NCBI GenBank assembly: GCA_016871055.1
Contig: VFZW01000006.1
Span: 1 to 51,449, forward strand
Source of the DNA: Acidobacteriota bacterium
Lineage (GTDB): Bacteria; Acidobacteriota; Terriglobia; Bryobacterales; Bryobacteraceae
Direction: 5' to 3'
DNA: 51,449 nt
Positions within the stretch are counted from its first letter, which is position 1. Each line of letters begins with the position of its first letter. The notes under the pieces are model-generated. The model was not told the DNA's origin, did no database searches, and saw only the letters and a program-made list of their open reading frames with translations. Both the position numbers and the translations under genes were made by a program. Positions 28,094 through 36,032 of this stretch are shown one piece after another.

Positions 28094-29193
28094 TATTTGG
28101 CTCGCTTGTAGAAAGGCGTTGGGATGATTTCCGCGTCGACGGGCTGGTTGCGCACCATGACTTGGATCGATTGACCGGCGCCTGCTTTGGCGGCTGGGAC
28201 GTAGCAGAGGCCGATGTTGAGATTGAGAGTTGGCGCGGGGCCGCCGGATGTAACCCATCCCGCCGGAGCGCCGTCGATGTGGAGTTCGTAGCCGTCGCGG
28301 CCGATGCCGCGGCCGTTCATCTTGAACCCGGCCAGTTTGCGTTTGACGCCGGCGGCCTTGGCCTCTTCGAGTTTTGCCTTGCCGAGGAAGTCCTTTTCGA
28401 ATTTGACGATCCACGACAGCCCCGCTTCGAGCGGGTTGATGGTCGCGTCGATCTCGTGGCCATAGAGCGCCATCGCGGCTTCGAGGCGCAGGGTGTTGCG
28501 GGCACCGAGGCCCGCGGGCTTAACGCCAAACTCTTCGCCCGCCTGCATGAGTTCTTTCCAAATGCGCGGGGCTTCATCGTTGGCGGTGTAGATTTCGAAG
28601 CCGTCTTCGCCGGTGTAGCCGGTGCGTGCGATGCGCGCGGGCGTGCCAGCGACTTCGCCGTCCTGAAACCAATAATACTTGACCGGCGCGAGTTCGGTTG
28701 CCGTCAGCTTTTGCAAAGTGGCAAGCGCCTTCGGGCCTTGCACGGCGATCTGCGAAAGGCGGGGGCCGGCGTTCTCGACGGCGCAGTCGAAGCGGTTCTG
28801 CTCGACGATGTGCGCGAAGTCTTTGTCTTGATTCGAGGCGTTGACGCAGAGGAAGTAGTGATCGCCGGTGACCTTGTGGACGAGGATGTCGTCGACGAAC
28901 CCGCCGTGTTCGTAGAGGAGACCGGAGTAGTGCGCTTGGCCGATCTGCAGCTTCGCCGCGTTGTTGGTCGAGACCCAGTTGACCAGATCCAGCGCTTGCG
29001 GACCCCGGACTTCGATCTCGCCCATGTGTGAAACGTCGAACAGTCCGACGGCGGTGCGGACGGTGTTGTGTTCGTCGATGATGCCCGTGTATTGGACGGG
29101 CATGTCCCATCCGCCGAAGTCGATCATCTTGCCGCCGGCGGCGCGATGGGTGGCGTTCAGGGAGGTAGTTTGCAGCGCTGGGGCCGAATGCAT
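28093..29193 (-). CDS. gcvT: Glycine cleavage system T protein (aminomethyltransferase)
   Basis: LQTTSLNATHRAAGGKMIDFGGWDMPVQYTGIIDEHNTVRTAVGLFDVSHMGEIEVRG; stop overlaps gcvH start. Confidence 0.97.
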   Translation of the reverse strand: MHSAPALQTTSLNATHRAAGGKMIDFGGWDMPVQYTGIIDEHNTVRTAVGLFDVSHMGEIEVRGPQALDLVNWVSTNNAAKLQIGQAHYSGLLYEHGGFVDDILVHKVTGDHYFLCVNASNQDKDFAHIVEQNRFDCAVENAGPRLSQIAVQGPKALATLQKLTATELAPVKYYWFQDGEVAGTPARIARTGYTGEDGFEIYTANDEAPRIWKELMQAGEEFGVKPAGLGARNTLRLEAAMALYGHEIDATINPLEAGLSWIVKFEKDFLGKAKLEEAKAAGVKRKLAGFKMNGRGIGRDGYELHIDGAPAGWVTSGGPAPTLNLNIGLCYVPAAKAGAGQSIQVMVRNQPVDAEIIPTPFYKRAK

Positions 29194-29247
29194 GAAACAC
29201 TCAGGATAGCGGGGTTGCGGTCAGGCGGGCAAGCTAGACTAGGAACA

Positions 29248-30099
29248 TTGTTGCCGAATCGTCCGGTTACCTTCCTGTTCTGGAATCTCGGGAGGAAGAA
29301 TTTGACCGATGCCGTTGTTGCCGCCGTCGCGTAACATGGCGTGGACATTTTGATTTTGGCGGAGGCGGAGGCGTTTTCGATAGGGCAATGCATCGTTGGC
29401 CTAAACCAAACCTCGCTCGCGAAGTATCAGGGGCAGGAGACAGGCTCGAATAGGCTAACCATCATTTCGCGGTTCGAGGGAGCGCATTTGCAACACATCG
29501 CGGCGCCCGGTCCACCTCGCGATTCGCGTTGGGCATTTCATAAGCTACTGCGTCCGGGGCTGGATCCGGCGTTGATCGTAAGCGTCCATCTCCGAAGCAA
29601 GCTCTCAGCTTCCGAGAACGATCAATACGCAAGAGTGCGCCGGCTCAGCGAAGAGATTGTGCGATTGGAAACAACGGAGAAGACCACTCGCACAGTAGTC
29701 GTGGGCGACTTCAACATGGACCCGTTCGATGTTGGCATGCAGGCGTGCGACGGAATGCACGCCCTGCTGTCAAAACAAGAGATTGCGGTTCACCGCGGAG
29801 CGCGGATTCACGATACACGTAGCTACCGCATGTTTTTCAATCCGGCGTGGCGTTTGCATGGAGAGCAGTCCGACGGACCGCCCGGGAGCTACTATTTCCG
29901 AGGGGATGGTGTGCTTGTGCAGTATTGGCATCTCTTCGATCAAGTACTCGTCCGTCCGGCGTTGGTTGACGGCCTGTCAGTCAGTGGCGTTCGAATTCTC
30001 GACGCAGTCGCGGGAGGATCGTTGCTCGATAGCTCCGGGCGGCCCGACAGAATCCGTTTCTCGGACCATCTGCCCCTGTTGTTCCACCTGAGAATTTGA
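29248..30099 (+). pseudogene. Endonuclease/exonuclease/phosphatase (EEP) family nuclease with in-frame TAA at 29332-29334
   Basis: Same frame: LLPNRPVTFLFWNLGRKNLTDAVVAAVA*HGVDILILAEAE...VVVGDFNMDPFD...RFSDHLPLLFHL; GTG 29341 could start a shortened product. Confidence 0.75.
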
Positions 30100-30111
30100 C
30101 ATGATTTGGTC

Positions 30112-30507
30112 ATGGGTGTTAAAGATGTCTGGCCTGAACTCACGCCAAGTAACGAACTGACACCGCTTGGCATACTTCGCAAGCAGGCGTCGCTACTTTT
30201 TCGCAAAACGAATGGACTGCTCGAAGGAGAAGTCGTCACCGACGGAAAGGGCGGCGTTTTTCTTCACCGCTTTAATGTCGTTGCACCTGCTTTGGGTTAC
30301 TTCAAGCATGAACTGTTTTCTATCGGGCACGGGTTAAACTCTTATCCGCTTACAGGAACTAACTCAAAAGGAGAACAGACAGCAATCAAGTCGGAAGACG
30401 AGCTGTATGGGTGGATCGCAGCCCAAATCATCGATCAGAAGCCAGCGCTTGAGCGCCTGCTCAACGAAAGCATGACCGATTCCATGCGCGCCGAACTCGT
30501 CGGCTAA
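30112..30507 (+). CDS. Hypothetical protein, partner of the EEP nuclease gene
   Basis: 131-aa ORF, 12 nt after the EEP stop, same strand. Confidence 0.65.
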   Translation: MGVKDVWPELTPSNELTPLGILRKQASLLFRKTNGLLEGEVVTDGKGGVFLHRFNVVAPALGYFKHELFSIGHGLNSYPLTGTNSKGEQTAIKSEDELYGWIAAQIIDQKPALERLLNESMTDSMRAELVG

Positions 30508-32234
30508 CGCAAATCCTTCAACACCAACCCCCAGGCCGCGCCGCCGCGGTCCTTGCTCCACAGATCCTCTTCCAGTTGCGCCGCGGCATCGATTGTCGCT
30601 CCTGCCGGCACGTCGTCAATGCGGTCGGCTATGCTCCAACCCTTCACCATCTTTGCAACGCCGTTCTGGGCGAGGTGCATGAACAGATGCTTCTCGTTCT
30701 TTACCTGCGGGGGCCGGGCCACCTTCGCCTTCTGAATCGCGAACACAGGGACCGGATTGCCGTTGCCGAACGGCGCCAGCGACAGGACCTCGGCGGCGGA
30801 CTCGTCGGTCAATTCATCGAGCGTCACCACCGCGTCGCAATCGACGATTGGCGCCAGATCTTCGGGAGCGAGTTTCGACGCCGCGTAGCTCTGGAACAGC
30901 ACACGGAAATCGTTGATGTTTTCGATCTTGAGCTTGCACCCGGCGGCTTGGCGATGTCCGCCGAAACGCGTGAATACGCCGCTCATCGACTCCATTGCTT
31001 CGAGCAGATGGAAGATCGCCGGGCTGCGCCCGGAGCCGTGGGCGTCGCCGGTGGCGGGGTCTTCGCTCAACACGAACACGGGCCGCGAGTAGCGCTCGGC
31101 GAGGCGGCCGGCGACGATGCCGATCACGCCTTGATGCCATCCCGCGCCAGAGAACACAAGCCCCGCCTGCTCATCGGTCACCGGCACTTGCTCGCATGCG
31201 GCGAGGATGTTGTCGCGAATTTCGGCTTCGGTCTGTTGTCGCTCCTTGTTCAACTCGTCGAGCTTGCGGGCGATCGATTGCACCTTCGACTCGTCGCTTG
31301 ACAGAAACAGCTCGATCACGTTGGAGGCGTGATCCATGCGGCCCGCGGCGTTGAGGCGCGGGGCGATCTGGAAGGCGACTTGCCTCGCCGACGGCGCGAT
31401 GCCGATGCGAATGCCCGCTACTTCGAACAGCGCCTTGAGGCCCGCATTGCGCGGATCTTTCAATCCTTCGAGGCCGTGTTTGACGATGATGCGGTTCTCG
31501 CCGGTTAACGGAACAACATCGGCGACGGTGGCGATCGCGACCAACTTGAGCAACGATGCCAGCATCGATTTTCGCCGTGCCTCGGGCCAGTCGAGTTGCT
31601 TCATGATGGCGTGCCCGAGCTTCCACGCAACGGCCGCGCCGCAGAGGTTTTTCTCGGGGTAGTTGCAATCGGGCCGGTTGGGGTTGATGACGGCGAGCGC
31701 GGGCGGCAGCGCGTCTTCCGGCAGATGATGATCGGTGACGATGACATCGATGCCGTGCGCGTTGGCGCGCTCGACGACTTCCGTGGCGCGGATGCCGGTG
31801 TCGACGCTGATGATGAGATTGACGTTCTCGGCGCGGGCTTGATCGACGACCTCGCCGCGCATGCCGTAGCCTTCGCGGATACGGTGCGGAACGTGATAGC
31901 CGACCTCGGCGCCGGCCAGTTTCAGCACCGTGTGGAGGATAACGATGGACGAAGTTCCGTCGACGTCGTAGTCGCCGTAAAGAAGAATCTTGTCGCGGCG
32001 GGCGATGGCGTCCCGGATGCGTTGCGCGGCCTTGGCCATGCCGGCGAGCAGGAACGGATCGTGGCAGTCGTCGATGTTGGGATGAAGAAAACGTGTGGCC
32101 GCTCGCGGCGTACACACGCCGCGTTTCCACAGGACTCGCGCCGCGGGCATGGCTATGCCGGTTGCGCGCGCGAGAGCCGCGATCTCCGCGTGCGGGAAAT
32201 CGGGAATCAACCAGCGGGCGCGGCTGCCGCTCAT
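30504..32234 (-). CDS. recJ: Single-stranded-DNA-specific exonuclease RecJ
   Basis: LLYGDYDVDGTSSIVIL; VIVTDHHLPEDALPPALAVINPNRPDCNYP; GVIGIVAGRLAERYSRPVFVLS; FTRFGGHRQAAGC. Confidence 0.95.
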   Translation of the reverse strand: MSGSRARWLIPDFPHAEIAALARATGIAMPAARVLWKRGVCTPRAATRFLHPNIDDCHDPFLLAGMAKAAQRIRDAIARRDKILLYGDYDVDGTSSIVILHTVLKLAGAEVGYHVPHRIREGYGMRGEVVDQARAENVNLIISVDTGIRATEVVERANAHGIDVIVTDHHLPEDALPPALAVINPNRPDCNYPEKNLCGAAVAWKLGHAIMKQLDWPEARRKSMLASLLKLVAIATVADVVPLTGENRIIVKHGLEGLKDPRNAGLKALFEVAGIRIGIAPSARQVAFQIAPRLNAAGRMDHASNVIELFLSSDESKVQSIARKLDELNKERQQTEAEIRDNILAACEQVPVTDEQAGLVFSGAGWHQGVIGIVAGRLAERYSRPVFVLSEDPATGDAHGSGRSPAIFHLLEAMESMSGVFTRFGGHRQAAGCKLKIENINDFRVLFQSYAASKLAPEDLAPIVDCDAVVTLDELTDESAAEVLSLAPFGNGNPVPVFAIQKAKVARPPQVKNEKHLFMHLAQNGVAKMVKGWSIADRIDDVPAGATIDAAAQLEEDLWSKDRGGAAWGLVLKDLR

Positions 32235-32743
32235 CAGTTTCGGGAGAAGAATCCGCCGCGCGGCGGCGTGTTATCGTCGTCGTCGTCGAACGGATTCGAA
32301 TCGTCGTCGGGTTCGAGCGACATGTCAAGTTCGCTCATCACGGCAAGGACTTCCTTCATGAAGTCGCTGTGCGTTTCGAACAGGTGGATCGTATCGTTGA
32401 AGTCGAACGACAACTCAACGTTGCTGGTAAAACCGGCATAGGGCCGAATCGCCTTGAGCCGTTTTTCGCAGTCGCGGCGTTCGGCCATCGACAGGCTGGA
32501 ATCTTCGAGTTCCGCTTTGAGGTCATCGAGGAGCTCGTTGCTCAACTCGCGCGAGTGAACAACGATCAGCTTGATGCCGAGCTTCGCCGCGCCAGCGAGG
32601 AATTCCTTGAAATCGGGATGCTGGCGAGTGTCCCACATCAAAATGCGGCCTTCGTCGGTCATTCGTGTCACACCGTGAAAGGCAACCATACCCAACTCGT
32701 TGATGTGTTCGACGGCAGCGCCTTTGAGTTTATCGAGATCCAT
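32234..32743 (-). CDS. Conserved hypothetical protein, acidic C-terminus
   Basis: 169-aa ORF with ATGA overlap to recJ; SLEPDDDSNPFDDDDDNTPP tail. Confidence 0.65.
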   Translation of the reverse strand: MDLDKLKGAAVEHINELGMVAFHGVTRMTDEGRILMWDTRQHPDFKEFLAGAAKLGIKLIVVHSRELSNELLDDLKAELEDSSLSMAERRDCEKRLKAIRPYAGFTSNVELSFDFNDTIHLFETHSDFMKEVLAVMSELDMSLEPDDDSNPFDDDDDNTPPRGGFFSRN

Positions 32744-32746
32744 TTG

Positions 32747-34501
32747 TTACCTTTGCGCGGAGATTAGTAGTTCGTCCTTTTGCGTATTCGCCAACTCGCG
32801 CGCGGATGGCGTGACGATCGCCTTCGCGGAAATGTAGATTTTGCGCCCCGCGCGAATTGCTTCGCGGACATCCGCTTCGCATACGAAGTCTGACACAGCG
32901 ACGGGCTTCTCCGCTGGGCCCGGCTTCGAAGCTTCCGGCGTGCGCCTCGGCGCCGAGCACGGTTCGCAGGTTGTGATGATGCCTTTCGATTCGAGGAACT
33001 TGTCGACGATGTCGGCGGTGGGCGATGCGGCTGGCTTTGGGGCTGCACCCTTCCCGCCAAGGAATCGATCGACCGCGGCCGAGATGCGGGCGCGATCGAC
33101 GGGGCCGCTCGAAACGGCAGCGGAAAGCTTTGCCGGCTCGTCTTGCGACCACGGCCGGATGCCCCACGCCAGGCGCTTGATGTTGATGAGGTGCATCGGC
33201 GTGACGTTGTCGCCGGTGGCATTGCCCGCGACGGCGCCGCAGCCGAGGGTCATCGCGGGGAACAAGCCCGTGGTGATGCCGACCGAGCCTTGCGGCGTAG
33301 GAGTGTTGGCGAGCACGCGGAAAGCGGGCATGCGTTCGGCGAAGACACGGGCCTTCGCTTCGTCGTTGGTGTAGATGCCGCAGGTGTGGCCGAGTCCGTG
33401 GAATCGAAGAATCGCTTCGCACGCGTTGAGGGCGGCGTCGAAGCTTTCGACGAAGTGGAGCGCGAGGACGGGCGAGAGCTTTTCGGCGGATAGGGGAAAA
33501 TCGCGGCCGATGCCGGCAACTTCGGCGGCGAGCACGCGCGTTGAATCGGGCACTGTGAAGCCGGCGCGTTTAGCGATTTCGGCGGCGGCGTGGCCGACGA
33601 GATCCGGATTGACCGTCGTGCCCTTGCTGAACAGCACGCGCGCGAGAGCCTTGGCCTGCGTGTCGTCGCAAAGAAAGGTGCCGTTCGCTTGCAGCGCGCT
33701 CAGAACATTTTGACGAATCTTCGTTTCAGCGACGATCGTCTGTTCGGACGAGCACAGCGTGCCATAGTCGAAAGTTTTGCCGGAGAGTACGCCACGCACG
33801 GCCCACTCGGTATCGGCGGTGGTGTCGACCAGCACGGGAACATTTCCCGGTCCGACGCCATACGCGGGCTTGCCACTCGAATACGCGGCCTTCACGATGC
33901 CCGCGCCGCCGGTGGAAAGAATTACCGCGGTGCGCGGGTGCTTCATCAACTCGTTGGTCGATTCCACCGTCGGCTGGGTGATGCACTGGATAATGCCTTC
34001 GGGCGCTCCCGCCGACACGGCCGCGCGATAGAGGACTTCGGCCGTCGCGCATGTGCAGCCCTTCGCGCGCGGGTGCGGGCTGAGCACAATGGCGTTGCCG
34101 GCCTTGAGCGCGATTAACGTTTTGTAGATCGCGGTGGACGTGGGATTGGTGGTTGGCAACACGGCGGCGACAACGCCGACGGGCACGGCGATCTCGGTGA
34201 CCTTTTCATCGGGGCGTTCGCGGATCACGCCGACCGTTTTCATGCCGCGCAGTTCGGCCGGCAAACGCTCGGCGGCAAACATGTTCTTGGCGAACTTGTC
34301 TTTCGCGTTGCCGTAGCCGGTCTCGTCGACGGCCATCTTGGCGAGGTGTTCGGCGTGACCCCGCGCGGCTTCAGCCATACGTTCGGCAATGGCATCGACC
34401 TGCTCTTGCGTGAACGCGCGGAACCGTTGCGCGGCGGCCCACGCCTTTTCGATTTTCGTGCGGACCTCCTGCAAGGAGATCAGATCGGGGTCTTGCAGCA
34501 T
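32747..34501 (-). CDS. Microcompartment-type aldehyde dehydrogenase with C-terminal extension
   Basis: VGVVAAVLPTTNPTSTAIYKTLIALKAGNAIVLSPHPRA; FDYGTLCSSEQTIVAE (catalytic Cys); adjacent BMC shell gene. Confidence 0.9.
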   Translation of the reverse strand: MLQDPDLISLQEVRTKIEKAWAAAQRFRAFTQEQVDAIAERMAEAARGHAEHLAKMAVDETGYGNAKDKFAKNMFAAERLPAELRGMKTVGVIRERPDEKVTEIAVPVGVVAAVLPTTNPTSTAIYKTLIALKAGNAIVLSPHPRAKGCTCATAEVLYRAAVSAGAPEGIIQCITQPTVESTNELMKHPRTAVILSTGGAGIVKAAYSSGKPAYGVGPGNVPVLVDTTADTEWAVRGVLSGKTFDYGTLCSSEQTIVAETKIRQNVLSALQANGTFLCDDTQAKALARVLFSKGTTVNPDLVGHAAAEIAKRAGFTVPDSTRVLAAEVAGIGRDFPLSAEKLSPVLALHFVESFDAALNACEAILRFHGLGHTCGIYTNDEAKARVFAERMPAFRVLANTPTPQGSVGITTGLFPAMTLGCGAVAGNATGDNVTPMHLINIKRLAWGIRPWSQDEPAKLSAAVSSGPVDRARISAAVDRFLGGKGAAPKPAASPTADIVDKFLESKGIITTCEPCSAPRRTPEASKPGPAEKPVAVSDFVCEADVREAIRAGRKIYISAKAIVTPSARELANTQKDELLISAQR

Positions 34502-34525
34502 GGCGCGGCCGGTTGGAACGCGTTA

Positions 34526-34807
34526 CTACTTCTTGCTGTTGGCGCCGGGAAGGATCTTTTCGGTTTCAGAATGTGGATTGGGGATGACGTGCACGGCGAC
34601 CAGTTCGCCGACACGCCGCGCGGCGGCGGCGCCCGCGTCGGTGGCGGCTTTTACCGCACCCACGTCGCCGCGAACGGTGACGGTGACGTAGCCGGCGCCG
34701 ATGTATTCCTTGCCCGTCAATGTGACGTTGGCAGTCTTGACCATCGCGTCCGCCGCTTCAATCGCGCCGACGAGTCCTTTGGTTTCGACCATTCCGAGAG
34801 CTTCCAT
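34526..34807 (-). CDS. Bacterial microcompartment hexameric shell protein (BMC-H)
   Basis: [79 protein letters not shown]. Confidence 0.96.
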   Translation of the reverse strand: MEALGMVETKGLVGAIEAADAMVKTANVTLTGKEYIGAGYVTVTVRGDVGAVKAATDAGAAAARRVGELVAVHVIPNPHSETEKILPGANSKK

Positions 34808-34862
34808 AAAATCCTCCAGCGAGCTTGTTGCCGCGATTTTCCAAGGTAACACAAACGGACGG

Positions 34863-35492
34863 CTAATCCACGATCGACGCCGACTTGATCGTGTCCAGCC
34901 TCGGGAATTCGCGTTCCAAATAGTTATAACCTTTTGTCTGGATCAATTGCGGGTGCGGGCCGGTACCGCGCGGATGGTGATCGCCGTAGACGAAGGTGAT
35001 TTGTTCCATGACATCAAGGCCTTCGACGACCTTGCCGATCGGAACGAAGCCCTTGCCATCAAGGGTGGCTGAGTTGTCGCGAAGGTTGAAGAAGAGTTGC
35101 GTCGATCGCGAGTTCTCGCCGCTGATGGCGTACGTCAGCGTGCCTTTCAGGTTCTTCTCCTTCGCGGGATCGTCGGGCAGTTTGATTGAGCGCCACAATT
35201 CGTCGCGCTTCATGTCGGGCGAGATTCCAAACTGCGCCGCGAAGTTGCGAATGACGCGATGGAACTTGACGCCGTCGTAGAACTTGTCGCGCACGAGGCC
35301 GTGGAAATGATCGGCGCCGCGCGGCGCCCAGGCGCGGCGGACCTCGACGACGATGTCGCCTTTGGTCGTCGCCATCTTGACCTTGTAGACTTCGGGGACC
35401 TTCGGCGCTTCCCGCTTCGGCTGCTCGGCCTGCTTGGAACCGCCGCAACCGGCAAGCGTGAGGAGCGCGGCGCACAAAAAGAAAGATCGCAT
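34863..35492 (-). CDS. Cyclophilin-type peptidyl-prolyl isomerase, lipoprotein
   Basis: [19 protein letters not shown] lipobox; [10 protein letters not shown]...[19 protein letters not shown]...[13 protein letters not shown]; alternative starts at 35498 and 35501. Confidence 0.9.
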   Translation of the reverse strand: MRSFFLCAALLTLAGCGGSKQAEQPKREAPKVPEVYKVKMATTKGDIVVEVRRAWAPRGADHFHGLVRDKFYDGVKFHRVIRNFAAQFGISPDMKRDELWRSIKLPDDPAKEKNLKGTLTYAISGENSRSTQLFFNLRDNSATLDGKGFVPIGKVVEGLDVMEQITFVYGDHHPRGTGPHPQLIQTKGYNYLEREFPRLDTIKSASIVD

Positions 35493-35528
35493 GGGCATCA
35501 TTGTCGCGCAGCGGAGTACTCTGAATCT

Positions 35529-36032
35529 ATGGCCAGGCCGGAGAAATCGGAACACCTCGCGTACTTTTCGACTTACATCGACAAGGTCGAAGGCGACGAC
35601 GCTCTCGCGGTGATGCGCGCGCAAATCGACGATACGATTGCCGCGTTGCGGGCGCTGGGCGAGGCGCGCTGCTCGCTGCCGGCGGCGCCCGGCAAGTGGA
35701 CAATAAAGCAAGGGATCGGCCATATGATCGATACCGAAAGGGTTTTTAGCTATCGCGCGCTGCGGTTTGCGCGAAACGATCAAACGCCGCTGGCGGGATT
35801 CGAACAGGACGATTGGGCGCCCAACGCTCCCTATGATCGCTACACACTCGAAGAGTTGATCGCCGAATTCCGCGCCGTGCGCGCGGCGACGATTGCGCTG
35901 TTTGCCAAGCTCAGGCCCGAGGAGACGCTGCGGGGCGGACCGGTATCCGGGAACACGCATACGGTGCGCGCGCTGGCGTTTATGATCGCCGGTCATGAAA
36001 TTCATCACCGGCGGTTGTTGCCCGAGGCATGA
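35529..36032 (+). CDS. DinB superfamily protein
   Basis: PGKWTIKQGIGHMIDTERVFSYRALRFARNDQTPLAGFEQDDWAPNA...FMIAGHEIHHRRLL. Confidence 0.85.
   Translation: MARPEKSEHLAYFSTYIDKVEGDDALAVMRAQIDDTIAALRALGEARCSLPAAPGKWTIKQGIGHMIDTERVFSYRALRFARNDQTPLAGFEQDDWAPNAPYDRYTLEELIAEFRAVRAATIALFAKLRPEETLRGGPVSGNTHTVRALAFMIAGHEIHHRRLLPEA

Noticed and set aside
29194-29330. Possible glycine riboswitch upstream of gcvT
   Set aside because: No tandem glycine-riboswitch consensus blocks could be seen on the minus strand; the region instead encodes the EEP N-terminus on the plus strand.
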